Part shown: one piece after another, positions 18,760 to 27,014 of the stretch
Position numbering within the stretch: position 1 is the stretch's first letter
Layout: each line of letters begins with the position of its first letter
The notes under the pieces: generated by a model
Told to the model about the DNA's origin: nothing
Seen by the model: only the letters and a program-made list of their open reading frames with translations
The model's database searches: none
Origin: Vibrio hepatarius
GTDB taxonomy: Bacteria > Pseudomonadota > Gammaproteobacteria > Enterobacterales > Vibrionaceae
Assembly (NCBI RefSeq): GCF_011806575.1
Contig: NZ_JAATOO010000008.1
Span: forward strand, 148,378 to 212,377
DNA length: 64,000 bases
Direction of reading: 5' to 3'
Made by a program: the position numbers and the translations under genes

Positions 18760-18793
18760 GAAAAAAAGCTGCCTTCCGAAACGGGGGCAGCTT
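18760..18793 (-). terminator. Hairpin terminator between gcvH and gcvP
   Basis: On the minus strand AAAGCTGCC pairs with GGCAGCTTT around a 12-base loop, followed by a run of seven T. It lies 16 bp after gcvH and about 75 bp before gcvP, so it may end or attenuate the glyA-gcvH transcript. Confidence 0.75.
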
Positions 18794-18808
18794 TCCTAAT
18801 CTTCCTAA

Positions 18809-19189
18809 TTACTCGTCTTCAATTGAGTTTAGGTATTCTTCTGCGTCTTTTAGGTTGCCTAGTTCAGATGGGTCAGACATCTTAACTTTAGCAATCCAGC
18901 CGCCTTCGTATGGTTCTTCGTTGATTAGCTCTGGGCTATCTTCCAACTCTTCATTGATTTCTACGATTTCACCGCTGATTGGTGCGTAGATATCTGAAGC
19001 TGCTTTTACAGACTCAACAAGAGAGAAGCTATCGCCTGCTTCAATTTCGTCTTCCACTTCTGGTAGGTCAACGAATACTACGTCACCCAGCATTTCTTGC
19101 GCATGCTCAGAAATGCCGATAGTTACTGTGCCATCACCATTGTCACGTACCCACTCGTGGCTATCTGCAAACTTCAGTGTGTTGTCCAT
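18809..19189 (-). CDS. gcvH: Glycine cleavage system H protein
   Basis: The 126-residue protein carries the lipoyl attachment Lys62 in [20 protein letters not shown]. GcvH shuttles the aminomethyl group among the P, T and L proteins. Length and motif are complete. It is 36 bp downstream of glyA on the same strand and is probably co-transcribed with it, which links cleavage of glycine to serine formation. Confidence 0.97.
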   Translation of the reverse strand: MDNTLKFADSHEWVRDNGDGTVTIGISEHAQEMLGDVVFVDLPEVEDEIEAGDSFSLVESVKAASDIYAPISGEIVEINEELEDSPELINEEPYEGGWIAKVKMSDPSELGNLKDAEEYLNSIEDE

Positions 19190-19225
19190 TGCTTAATCTC
19201 CAAAAAATAACTTTGATTAACTTGT

Positions 19226-20521
19226 TTATTGGTAAAGAGGGAAGCGATTACACAACGTTTTCACTTCTTTGCGAACGCGTTGTTCTACTTCTGAGTTACC
19301 TTCTGGGTTTTCTACCAACCCATCCAGTACATCGCCAATCCAATTACCGATGAGCTTGAATTCTTCTGCGCCAAAGCCGCGGCTTGTGCCAGCCGGAGTA
19401 CCCAAACGGATACCCGATGTAATCATAGGCTTCTCTGAATCGAACGGGATGCCATTTTTGTTACATGTGATCCCTGCACGCTCTAGAGCCTCTTCTGCTT
19501 TGTTACCTTTCAAACCTTTAGGACGAAGGTCAACCAGCATCAGGTGAGTATCAGTTCCGCCAGTCACAATGTCGCAACCGCGAGTTTGCAATACTTCGGC
19601 TAATACTTTTGCGTTATTGATCACCGAATCGATATAAGTTTTGAACTCAGGACCAAGAGCCTCACCAAATGCGACTGCTTTTGCCGCAATAACGTGCATT
19701 AGCGGGCCGCCTTGGAGGCCAGGGAATACCGCGGAGTTGATTTTCTTAATGATGTCTTCGTGGTTAGTCAGGATCATACCGCCACGAGGACCGCGCAGTG
19801 TTTTGTGTGTTGTGGTGGTTACAACGTGTGCGTGTGGTAGTGGGCTAGGGTGAGCACCTGTCGCGATAAGACCTGCGATGTGCGCCATATCGACCATCAA
19901 AATTGCATCAACTTCATCAGCGATTTCGCGGAACTTAGCGAAGTCGATGGTACGAGGAATCGCACTACCACCTGCAATGATCATTTTTGGTTTGTGCTCT
20001 AGGGCAAGAGCGCGAACATCTTCGTAGTTGATCTCTAGCGTATCGCGGTCAACGCCGTACTGAATCGCGTTAAACCATTTACCAGATAAAGCAGGGCGCG
20101 CGCCGTGTGTTAAGTGGCCGCCTGCGTCTAGAGACATACCTAAAATTGTGTCGCCTGGTTGAAGAAGTGCCAGTTTCACTGCACCGTTTGCTTGAGCGCC
20201 TGAGTGAGGTTGAACGTTTGCGTATTCACATTGAAAAAGTTTCTTCGCACGTTCAATAGCAATTGCCTCTACTGTATCAACGTGTTCACAACCACCGTAG
20301 TAACGACGGCCTGGGTAACCTTCTGCGTATTTATTGGTTAGGCATGTGCCTTGTGCTTGCATTACCGCTTTAGACACAATGTTCTCTGAAGCGATAAGCT
20401 CAATTTGTTCGTTTTGACGCGTGAACTCTGCCTGAATGCCGGCAAATACTGAGTCATCTGTCGCAGAAAGGTTAGTAGAGAAAAAGTTCTCTAGGCTGTG
20501 ATTCTGATAAGTGTTGTTCAT
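19226..20521 (-). CDS. glyA: Serine hydroxymethyltransferase
   Basis: The 431-residue PLP enzyme has the Schiff-base lysine in [17 protein letters not shown] and the SHMT lead [20 protein letters not shown]. It interconverts serine and glycine using tetrahydrofolate. Together with the cleavage system it can turn two glycines into one serine. The N-terminus is about 14 residues longer than usual ([15 protein letters not shown]), typical of the second SHMT paralogue of vibrios. It heads the leftward glyA-gcvH-gcvP run. Its promoter region is shared with the divergent XRE-cupin regulator and has several palindromic operator candidates. Confidence 0.95.
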   Translation of the reverse strand: MNNTYQNHSLENFFSTNLSATDDSVFAGIQAEFTRQNEQIELIASENIVSKAVMQAQGTCLTNKYAEGYPGRRYYGGCEHVDTVEAIAIERAKKLFQCEYANVQPHSGAQANGAVKLALLQPGDTILGMSLDAGGHLTHGARPALSGKWFNAIQYGVDRDTLEINYEDVRALALEHKPKMIIAGGSAIPRTIDFAKFREIADEVDAILMVDMAHIAGLIATGAHPSPLPHAHVVTTTTHKTLRGPRGGMILTNHEDIIKKINSAVFPGLQGGPLMHVIAAKAVAFGEALGPEFKTYIDSVINNAKVLAEVLQTRGCDIVTGGTDTHLMLVDLRPKGLKGNKAEEALERAGITCNKNGIPFDSEKPMITSGIRLGTPAGTSRGFGAEEFKLIGNWIGDVLDGLVENPEGNSEVEQRVRKEVKTLCNRFPLYQ

Positions 20522-20720
20522 GGTAGAAGACCTTCCTATCGTGCTAACAAGAGTGTTTTTTGTAGGGGTACAGCTCTTGTCAGTCCTTACTTGTAATTGT
20601 TTTCTTTAAGGAGAAAACAACGTGAATTCCATGCCCCAAAACGACGGGGTAAAGCCGAATTTAATTGTTAAAAGCATCAACTCAAAAATTCGGAAACAGC
20701 ATCTCTTCAACTAACAAGTT

Positions 20721-20795
20721 GGTAACATAGCCGTTGTTACCACAACAATCAACCAAAAATTTCCTATTGGAAACATGGTTTCTAATTTTGTTACC
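20721..20795. promoter_or_regulatory. Operator cluster between glyA and the XRE-cupin regulator
   Basis: The 372-bp divergent gap has a dense set of half-sites. GGTAAC (20721) faces GTTACC (20736). TTTCC (20760) faces GGAAA (20769), overlapping GGAAACATGGTTTCT (20769-20783). A further GTTACC ends at 20795. The 15-bp GGAAAC-N3-GTTTCC form recurs 38 bp before gcvT (21725-21739). Binding by the neighbouring regulator is inferred. Nothing else clear was seen in the gap. Confidence 0.6.
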
Positions 20796-20893
20796 GGGAG
20801 CACGGTTTATTTATTGTTCGATACTTTTTTCTATGATCCGCTTCGTGCACAATGAAAATGGAACAGGAAGTAGCAGTCTTAAAAGAGGGAAGC

Positions 20894-21517
20894 ATGTCTG
20901 AAGACATCTATGACGAGTACCCGTCACTGACTCTAGCGAAAGAGTCGACAGAGCAAAATATAGAGCCTTTAAAGCTAGGCCAACGCATCAAGGATATTCG
21001 TAGCAAGCTAGGCATTACTCTGGAAGAAGCAAGCCAGCGCACTGGGCTTGCGCGCTCTACATTGAGTAAGATAGAAAACGAGCAGATTTCGCCAACCTTT
21101 CAAGCGATGCAAAAACTGGCCGTTGGCTTGCAAATCGATATGCCTCAACTGTTTGAACCACCAAGGAAAAAAGCAGCAACAGGTCGACGAGATATCACCT
21201 TGGCAGGACAAGGTAAACCACACCCAACGCCCACTTACGAACACGAGCTGCTGGCCACTCAACTGTCAAACAAAAAGATGATGCCATTTAAGAGCCGAAT
21301 CCATGCGCGTGAGTTTGAAGCGTATAGTGATTGGGTTCGCCATGATGGTGAAGAGTTTCTGCTGATTTTGTCCGGCTCTGTCCGCTTCTTTTCAGAGTTC
21401 TATGAACCGGTAGAGCTGCATGAGGGCGACAGTGTTTATTACGATGCCAATATGGGACATATGTTGGTGTCGACCAGCGAAGAAGATGCGCTCATTTTGT
21501 GGGTTACCGCGAAATAA
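20894..21517 (+). CDS. XRE-family regulator with C-terminal cupin, probable glycine-cleavage regulator
   Basis: With the start at ATG 20894 (GAGGGA 4 bases upstream) the protein has 207 residues. The frame can be extended to 20852 but has no ribosome site there. Residues about 25-85 form an XRE helix-turn-helix (KLGITLEEASQRTGLARSTL, then SKIENEQISPTFQAMQKLAV). The C-terminal 70 residues form a cupin with a buried-ligand barrel (GEEFLLILSGSVRFFSEFYE, HEGDSVYYDANMGHMLV). The gene lies between the divergent glyA-gcvH-gcvP and the downstream gcvT, and the same palindrome is found in both promoter regions. A role as ligand-sensing regulator of this regulon and of itself is likely. The ligand is unknown. 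Confidence 0.85.
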   Translation: MSEDIYDEYPSLTLAKESTEQNIEPLKLGQRIKDIRSKLGITLEEASQRTGLARSTLSKIENEQISPTFQAMQKLAVGLQIDMPQLFEPPRKKAATGRRDITLAGQGKPHPTPTYEHELLATQLSNKKMMPFKSRIHAREFEAYSDWVRHDGEEFLLILSGSVRFFSEFYEPVELHEGDSVYYDANMGHMLVSTSEEDALILWVTAK

Positions 21518-21547
21518 TCAGACTTAAATTGAAATTTCCTATAGTGA

Positions 21548-21563
21548 AAGCAAACGTTTGCTT
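21548..21563. promoter_or_regulatory. PurR-like operator upstream of gcvT
   Basis: AAGCAAACGTTTGCTT is a perfect 16-bp palindrome, close to the E. coli PurR box (ACGCAAACGTTTGCGT). It overlaps a -35-like TTGCTT (21558-21563), which is 16 bp from a -10-like TACAAT (21580-21585). PurR represses gcv and glyA in E. coli. PurR binding here is inferred from sequence. Confidence 0.55.
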
Positions 21564-21585
21564 TTGAGTTTTAGATGAGTACAAT

Positions 21586-21626
21586 AGCGCCACCTTGAGC
21601 AATTACTGCCTAAGGTGGCGCTTTCT
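21586..21626 (+). terminator. Hairpin after the XRE-cupin gene
   Basis: AGCGCCACCTT (21586-21596) pairs fully with AAGGTGGCGCT (21612-21622), followed by TTCTC. It may end the regulator transcript. Because a -10-like site is directly upstream, it could instead form the 5' hairpin of a gcvT leader. Confidence 0.6.
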
Positions 21627-21724
21627 CTTCTGCACTTTCGATGTGAATTTAATGTTAAATGTCACATTTTGAACTGTTCCCAACTTGTTAATGGTGCAAA
21701 ACTTCTCCACTCGTGTTTATTATT

Positions 21725-21739
21725 GGAAACAAGGTTTCC
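21725..21739. promoter_or_regulatory. Palindromic operator candidate before gcvT
   Basis: GGAAACAAGGTTTCC, half-sites GGAAAC and GTTTCC with a 3-base centre, lies 38 bp upstream of the gcvT start and just after a TATTAT sequence. It matches the 20769-20783 site at all half-site positions but one. Confidence 0.6.
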
Positions 21740-21776
21740 TCGAATGGAAAACGAACCTGATTAAATGGAGACAACA

Positions 21777-22895
21777 ATGACTCAAGATCTACAAAAAACG
21801 CCACTTCATGCTTTGCACATTGAAGCGGGTGCGAAAATGGTTCCTTTCGCAGGCTACGATATGCCAGTGCAATACAAGCTTGGCGTGAAGAAAGAGCACT
21901 TACATACGCGCGACGCTGCGGGTTTGTTTGATGTTTCTCATATGGGGCAACTACGTCTACACGGCGAAGGTGCAGCAGCATTCCTTGAGTCATTAGTTCC
22001 TGTAGATATCATCGATTTGCCGCAAGGCAACCAACGCTACGCTTTCTTTACTAACGAGCAAGGCGGCATCATGGATGACCTAATGGTCGCGAATCTGGGT
22101 GATCATCTGTTTGTGGTCGTGAATGCGGCGTGTAAAGAACAAGATATCAACCATCTTAAAGCGCATCTTCCTGAAGGTGTTGAGCTGGAGGTGATCGAAG
22201 ATCGCGCGCTGCTTGCCCTGCAAGGTCCTAAAGCGGTTGAGGTATTGAAGCGCTTCAATGCTGAAGTGGCTGATATGTTATTTATGGATGTGAAGACGTT
22301 AGACATTCTCGGCGTTGAATGCATCGTAAGCCGCAGTGGCTACACCGGTGAAGATGGTTACGAAATCTCAGTACCAAGCTCTCATGCTGAAGAGCTAGCT
22401 CGTAAACTGACTGATGAAGCGGAAGTAGAGTGGATCGGTCTTGGTGCACGTGACTCACTACGCTTGGAGTGTGGTTTATGTCTATATGGCCACGACCTAG
22501 ATACGACGACGACACCTGTTGAGGCAAGCCTACTTTGGGGTATTCAAAAAGTTCGTCGTATTGGTGGCGAGCGTGAAGGTGGTTTCCCGGGCGCAAATAT
22601 CATCCTTAACCAAATTGAATCTAAAGACGTCACTCGTAAGCGCGTGGGTTTGGTTGGTCAAACGAAAGCTCCAGTCCGTGAAGGCGCAGAACTGTTCGAC
22701 GCAGAAGATAATAAAGTTGGCGTAGTAACCAGTGGTACGGCGGGTCCTAACGCGGGCAAACCAGTATCAATGGCTTATGTAAGAGCTGACCTAGCGGCTA
22801 TCGGTACAGAGTTGTTTGCCGATGTACGTGGTAAAAAGCTTCCAATGACTGTTGAGAAAATGCCTTTCGTACCTCAGCGTTATTACCGCGGTTAA
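21777..22895 (+). CDS. gcvT: Aminomethyltransferase, glycine cleavage T protein
   Basis: The 372-residue T-protein starts MTQDLQKTPLHALHIEAGAK and has the family stretch VSHMGQLRLHGEGAAAFLES and the C-terminal GCV_T barrel. It transfers the methylene unit from the lipoyl arm to tetrahydrofolate and releases ammonia. ATG 21777 is chosen because GGAGA lies 7 bases upstream; the upstream in-frame ATG 21765 is itself part of that ribosome site. Unlike in E. coli, gcvT is not in an operon with gcvH and gcvP. It is tied to them by shared operator sequences instead. A terminator follows. Confidence 0.96.
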   Translation: MTQDLQKTPLHALHIEAGAKMVPFAGYDMPVQYKLGVKKEHLHTRDAAGLFDVSHMGQLRLHGEGAAAFLESLVPVDIIDLPQGNQRYAFFTNEQGGIMDDLMVANLGDHLFVVVNAACKEQDINHLKAHLPEGVELEVIEDRALLALQGPKAVEVLKRFNAEVADMLFMDVKTLDILGVECIVSRSGYTGEDGYEISVPSSHAEELARKLTDEAEVEWIGLGARDSLRLECGLCLYGHDLDTTTTPVEASLLWGIQKVRRIGGEREGGFPGANIILNQIESKDVTRKRVGLVGQTKAPVREGAELFDAEDNKVGVVTSGTAGPNAGKPVSMAYVRADLAAIGTELFADVRGKKLPMTVEKMPFVPQRYYRG

Positions 22896-22926
22896 TAGAA
22901 TTGTCAAAATTATCGTTAATAGTGAT

Positions 22927-22953
22927 AAAACCTCTCGACTGAGAGGTTTTTTT
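22927..22953 (+). terminator. Terminator of gcvT
   Basis: A CCTCTC / GAGAGG stem with flanking AAAA/TTTT pairs and a GACT loop runs into seven T, 32 bp after the stop. Confidence 0.88.
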
Positions 22954-23001
22954 GTATGTATATTCGAAACTAGCCATAAAGTTGTAGTTAAGAGTTAACG
23001 A

Positions 23002-24027
23002 ATGAAAAAAGTTGTATTCACAGCGGGTTTATTGACCGTACTAAATGCAGCAGCGTCAGTTGAAGTCACGCCTTACATCGTGAATGGCAATGACATTAGC
23101 GCAATCAAATATCCGTCTTTTGTTAGCCTTTTCTATGACCGTATCAATTATGATCGTCGGTACGGCGTTGGGCCATATTGTGGTGCGACGTTACTTGCCG
23201 ACCAATATGTTCTCACCGCAGCTCACTGTATTTACGGCGATCAGGATACCCAGTTATTTACCTCTGCCGTGCCTCAATTGCAAAACGAAAGCGACTTCCC
23301 ATATTCCGTTTTACAGCGCGTGATGGTGGAGGAGTATTACTACCCCGATACATACAATAACACGACCCTGCAAGATGATATTGCGATTCTAAAACTAGCG
23401 TCGCCAATTACTGCGGTGTCGAGCTATGCAACATTTGTCGATATAGCAAATATCGGTGATTACCGTAAAACAACCGAGGCATTTTATGCAGTAGGCCACG
23501 GTAATACCCAATCTAATGTGGATGACAGTGATACGCTGCAAGATACGCAACTGAGCTTTGTGGATAATGCCAATTGCAATGTGTATCTAAACGCTGATAC
23601 GTCAGAGAATTTGTGCATGACGGGCGCAGCAACGGTTGTTTATGACAATGCTACGTGTCAGGGGGACTCGGGTGGACCGCTCTACTGGCAAGGTAGGCAA
23701 GTCGGTATCACCAGTTTTGGCCCGACTACCTGCGGTGACCCGGGAGTAGAGCCCAACTCGGTATTTACTGAGGTCGCAAGATACCACGACTGGATTCAAT
23801 CTGTACTCGCCGGTACGGCGTTACCTAAAGTCGTGGTCAACGATCAGCAACGTGCGGAGTTCTTAGCCAGTGGTGGCGCTACGACTTCCTCAATCACGAG
23901 TACAGACGATGATAGCTCTAGCCAAAGTAGTTCCGGTGGTGGCGGCTCTTTAGGTGCGCTATCGATGTTCGTATTGGCTCTTATTGGCTTCAGACGTAAG
24001 CTTCACAGTTCACAAACGGCACAATAA
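23002..24027 (+). CDS. Secreted trypsin-like serine protease with GlyGly-CTERM
   Basis: The 341-residue protein has a signal peptide (MKKVVFTAGLLTVLNAAASV) and an S1 protease domain starting YIVNGNDISAIKYPSF. The triad is His75 (TAAHC), Asp126 (DDIAIL) and Ser223 (QGDSGGPL). A Ser-rich linker is followed by GGGGSLGALSMFVLALIG and an FRRK end. That is a GlyGly-CTERM sorting tail of the kind processed by rhombosortase after type II secretion, as for the Ves proteases of V. cholerae. Expected location is the cell surface or outside. It is a tandem paralogue of the next gene, 60 bp away. Confidence 0.9.
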   Translation: MKKVVFTAGLLTVLNAAASVEVTPYIVNGNDISAIKYPSFVSLFYDRINYDRRYGVGPYCGATLLADQYVLTAAHCIYGDQDTQLFTSAVPQLQNESDFPYSVLQRVMVEEYYYPDTYNNTTLQDDIAILKLASPITAVSSYATFVDIANIGDYRKTTEAFYAVGHGNTQSNVDDSDTLQDTQLSFVDNANCNVYLNADTSENLCMTGAATVVYDNATCQGDSGGPLYWQGRQVGITSFGPTTCGDPGVEPNSVFTEVARYHDWIQSVLAGTALPKVVVNDQQRAEFLASGGATTSSITSTDDDSSSQSSSGGGGSLGALSMFVLALIGFRRKLHSSQTAQ

Positions 24028-24087
24028 CTTCTCTCTTCTTTTAGGACTCGACTATATTTTAAGTCATACAAAAGAGGGAGAAGATCC

Positions 24088-25113
24088 ATGCTTTGGCGGT
24101 TGAGCTTCTTTTTGGCACTGCTCGCTTGTACTTCGGTTAACGCAGTGGAAGTGAAGCCTTATATCGTAAACGGTACAACAGCGACGGTTAGTGATTATCC
24201 ATCGTTTGCCAGCTTGTTTTACCGCGACAATACAGTCTATAGCACGCGCAGCTTCTGTGGCGCTACGATGATCAACAGTCAATATGTGTTGACCGCAGCC
24301 CACTGTGTCTATGGTGATGACGATATGATGTTGTACACCGTGGTTGCGCCGCAACTGCAAGACGAAAGCCAATTCCTCTCAAATGAACAGGCTCGCGCAG
24401 CCGAATTCTACTACCCAGATACGTTCATCAATTCTTCTGTTGAGTTGTGGCCAGACGATATTGCCATCATTAAACTAGAAACTGCGCTCTCTACTGGCAA
24501 CTTAAGGTCTCTTCTCAATAGCTCGCTGAATAACAGTTATCCGCCCAATTCCGAATTTCGAGCCGTTGGTCATGGTTACATTGAAGATGGTGTTCGAGGA
24601 GGCACTGAATTACTGGAAACAGAGATGGATTACGTGTCGACCTCACAATGTCGATTTGAAATCGGTAGCAAAATCACCAGTAAACAGCTTTGCTTTGGTG
24701 GCGAGATCGTCAATGGCTTGCAGAACTCAACCTGTATCGGTGACTCAGGGGGGCCAATCTACTATTTCGACGGTATGCAATATGTACAAGTCGGTATTAC
24801 CAGTTTCGGCCCAGTCTCCTGTGGTGACCCAAATTACAGTGTGAGCTCGATTTACACGGATGTGTACGACTATCAGGCATGGATAACCAAAGTACTGAAT
24901 GGGGAAGTCGAACCTAAAGCGTACGTTGAGGTACAAAATGGCGTACGTGTACTGATTAACAACGATCCTGGAGGCGCCGATCCAGATGCCGTGAGTACTA
25001 TCTTTAGCCGGAGTGGTGGCGGGGCGTTCTCTTTCATCAGCGCCATTAGTTTATTTGTGATCTTGATGCTTCGGAACGCGCTATTGATAGCTATATATAG
25101 GACTAAACTTTAA
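24088..25113 (+). CDS. Second secreted trypsin-like serine protease
   Basis: The 341-residue protein is paralogous to the one upstream: signal peptide MLWRLSFFLALLACTSVNAV, then YIVNGTTATVSDYPSF. The triad is His72 (TAAHC), Asp124 (PDDIAIIKL) and Ser220 (GDSGGPIY). The tail (SRSGGGAFSFISAISLFVIL) is a GlyGly-CTERM-like segment but ends with a longer, less basic run (RNALLIAIYRTKL), so processing could differ. AGAGGGAGAA precedes the ATG. It probably arose by tandem duplication and shares a transcript with the upstream copy. Confidence 0.88.
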   Translation: MLWRLSFFLALLACTSVNAVEVKPYIVNGTTATVSDYPSFASLFYRDNTVYSTRSFCGATMINSQYVLTAAHCVYGDDDMMLYTVVAPQLQDESQFLSNEQARAAEFYYPDTFINSSVELWPDDIAIIKLETALSTGNLRSLLNSSLNNSYPPNSEFRAVGHGYIEDGVRGGTELLETEMDYVSTSQCRFEIGSKITSKQLCFGGEIVNGLQNSTCIGDSGGPIYYFDGMQYVQVGITSFGPVSCGDPNYSVSSIYTDVYDYQAWITKVLNGEVEPKAYVEVQNGVRVLINNDPGGADPDAVSTIFSRSGGGAFSFISAISLFVILMLRNALLIAIYRTKL

Positions 25114-25273
25114 TATTACGTTTTCTCAAACTTAAGAACTATTTAATAATTATTTGAATAATAAGTGTTTTTCGCTGATTTTCCACCAGTTTGAGTATGA
25201 GCGATATTGACTAGATAATGCTAAAAGTTAGATAGTCTAGGAGACCGAGTAACCGAGCTGGAGATTGACGATT

Positions 25274-25933
25274 ATGGAAAATACCTATCGAATCACCCTT
25301 TTATCGGATGTGAATATGCAGTCGAACTTATTTAAGGATTCACTAGAAAGGGGGCTACAGCTCAAAGTTGATCTTTTAACTCTAGAGCAGCTCAGTGAAT
25401 CTAATAATGAACATAGTCTCGGCGACGTTGTACTATTCGATTTTCAATATCTTGATGATGAAAAACTAAGCCAATATAGCCAAGCGCGTGCGAATTACGA
25501 ACAACCGGCAAAGGAAATCGTAATCAACTGCCCAAAGGATGTCGCTTCAAATCGACTGTTCCGATGGCATAACTTAGCGGGCGTTTTCTATGTCGATGAT
25601 GACATCGACCTTCTGCTAAGAGGGATGGCAAAAATTATGGATGGTGAGATGTGGTTGTCACGTAGAGTGGCGCAGGACTACATCGAGTACTTCCGATGTG
25701 CAAACACGGTGACGACTTCTCAAGCGTACGCCAACCTGACTAAGCGAGAGAAAGAGATCATGCGTCTGCTTGGGCATGGCGCTTCAAACTTACAGATCGC
25801 TGATAAGCTATATGTGAGTGAAAACACGGTAAAAACACACTTGCACAATATCTTTAAGAAGATTAATGCCAAGAACCGTTTGCAAGCTCTACTGTGGGCA
25901 AACAATAACATCTCACTTGAAGAAAGAGCCTAA
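25274..25933 (+). CDS. VpsT/CsgD-like LuxR-family regulator
   Basis: ATG 25274 gives 219 residues; the frame from TTG 25265 adds only three. It has a receiver-like N-terminal domain lacking a clear phospho-acceptor signature and a LuxR helix-turn-helix at the end (LTKREKEIMRLLGHGASNLQ, then VSENTVKTHLHNIFKK). Between them is W127-L-S-R130 in GEMWLSRRVAQ, matching the W[F/L/M][T/S]R motif by which VpsT binds cyclic di-GMP. This suggests control of matrix or surface genes by c-di-GMP, as for VpsT, CpsQ and CpsS of vibrios. Its targets are unknown. Confidence 0.85.
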   Translation: MENTYRITLLSDVNMQSNLFKDSLERGLQLKVDLLTLEQLSESNNEHSLGDVVLFDFQYLDDEKLSQYSQARANYEQPAKEIVINCPKDVASNRLFRWHNLAGVFYVDDDIDLLLRGMAKIMDGEMWLSRRVAQDYIEYFRCANTVTTSQAYANLTKREKEIMRLLGHGASNLQIADKLYVSENTVKTHLHNIFKKINAKNRLQALLWANNNISLEERA

Positions 25934-25950
25934 CCGCTCATTTAAAGTGA

Positions 25951-25979
25951 AAAAAAAGCTGCCAATTGGCAGCTTTTTC
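25951..25979. terminator. Bidirectional terminator after the LuxR gene
   Basis: AGCTGCCAATTGGCAGCT is a perfect 18-bp palindrome with A-run before and T-run after. It serves the LuxR gene on plus and the DUF3012 gene on minus. Confidence 0.85.
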
Positions 25980-26003
25980 TAGTTTATAGGCATTGATCTG
26001 AGT

Positions 26004-26267
26004 TTAAAGAATGCAGTATTTAGCGTAGCTTGTCGCGTCGTTGGTTGACCAATCTGCTTTAGGCTTGTTTTCCAGCTGTTCACACCATGCTTGGCTGCCC
26101 ACTGCATCAAGCAAAACACAATGTTTAGCGTAATCCACCGCACCTTGTGCATTCCATTCTGTCTTTGGCGTACTGTCCATTTCATCACACCAAGATTGGG
26201 TGCCAACTTCGTCTTCACACGCGCTTAAAGTCACTAGCGCAAACAACATAAATGTAATTTTTTTCAT
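26004..26267 (-). CDS. Small lipoprotein with two DUF3012-like repeats
   Basis: The 87-residue protein has a lipoprotein signal (MKKITFMLFALVTLSAC, Cys17) and two copies of a 31-residue unit: G-T-Q-S-W-C-D-E-M ... V-D-Y-A-K-H-C-V-L, then G-S-Q-A-W-C-E-Q-L ... T-S-Y-A-K-Y-C-I-L. Each unit has the WC ... YAK.C pattern of DUF3012, probably with one disulfide each. Family members often have a single unit. The function is unknown. It would be anchored to a membrane on the periplasmic side. AGGAACAAAAC precedes the ATG. Confidence 0.82.
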   Translation of the reverse strand: MKKITFMLFALVTLSACEDEVGTQSWCDEMDSTPKTEWNAQGAVDYAKHCVLLDAVGSQAWCEQLENKPKADWSTNDATSYAKYCIL

Positions 26268-26476
26268 GTTTTGTTCCTGAATCTAATTGGCGACACTATA
26301 CCTAAATTTTATCGATCAGTGTGTTTGCGGCAGGTAAAATTCATTCGTTCTTGCGATCTTTAAATATCAAATTAGTGAATGAAATCACTTTTTGAAGCGG
26401 TTTTTAGTTACTTAAAAGATCCATTTCACACAATTACTCGTCCCTTCTCGCAAATTTACAGATAGCTATTAAGATT

Positions 26477-26496
26477 TCATCGAAACGTTTCGATGA
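26477..26496. promoter_or_regulatory. RbsR-type operator upstream of rbsD
   Basis: TCATCGAAACGTTTCGATGA is a perfect 20-bp palindrome with the central CGAAACGTTTCG core seen in LacI-family ribose operators. It lies 75 bp before rbsD. The rest of this 304-bp gap (26268-26571) is AT-rich, and no other site was recognised in it. Confidence 0.75.
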
Positions 26497-26571
26497 GTTT
26501 TCTGTCAGTACGAAAATGGCAGGTTTTGAAAGCTCTTGTTTGTCTAAACGTGAATGACATAGGTCGATGAG

Positions 26572-26991
26572 ATGAAAAAAAGTACCCTGATTAACTCTGA
26601 ACTTTCTTACTTAGTTGCCACGCTAGGACATACCGATGAAGTCACCATTTGTGACGCCGGACTACCCATCCCGCCATCGGTGCAGCGCATAGATCTTGCC
26701 CTGACTCATGGAGTCCCAAGCTTTTTGCAAACGGTGCGTGTTTGGTTGAGTGAATCTCAGGTTGAAGGCGTGATCATGGCTGAAGAGTTTGCTTCCGTCA
26801 GTCCACAGCTGCATGAAGCACTGCTGGAAGAGCTTGCTAGCGAGCAAGAGAAAACTGGCAAAACCATCGCCATTTCTTATCTATCACACGAAGAATTTAA
26901 ATCTCGCTCTCAGCAGAGCAGAGCCGTCGTTCGTACTGGTGAATGCACGCCATACGCGAATGTGATTTTTCAAGCTGGTGTGGTGTTTTAA
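26572..26991 (+). CDS. rbsD: D-ribose pyranase
   Basis: The 139-residue protein matches RbsD in length and motifs (MKKSTLINSELSYLVATLGH, DAGLPIPPSVQRIDLALTHG, and VVRTGECTPYANVIFQAGV at the end). It interconverts the beta-pyranose and beta-furanose forms of ribose so that the kinase gets its substrate. It is the first gene of rbsDACBK. The spacing to rbsA is 23 bp. Confidence 0.96.
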   Translation: MKKSTLINSELSYLVATLGHTDEVTICDAGLPIPPSVQRIDLALTHGVPSFLQTVRVWLSESQVEGVIMAEEFASVSPQLHEALLEELASEQEKTGKTIAISYLSHEEFKSRSQQSRAVVRTGECTPYANVIFQAGVVF

Positions 26992-27014
26992 ACCACACAA
27001 ATTAAGGATTGAAT

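Noticed and set aside
20522..20893. Glycine riboswitch ahead of glyA or the regulator
   Set aside because: I looked for the tandem-aptamer hallmarks on both strands and saw none. The region is full of short palindromes that fit protein operators better.
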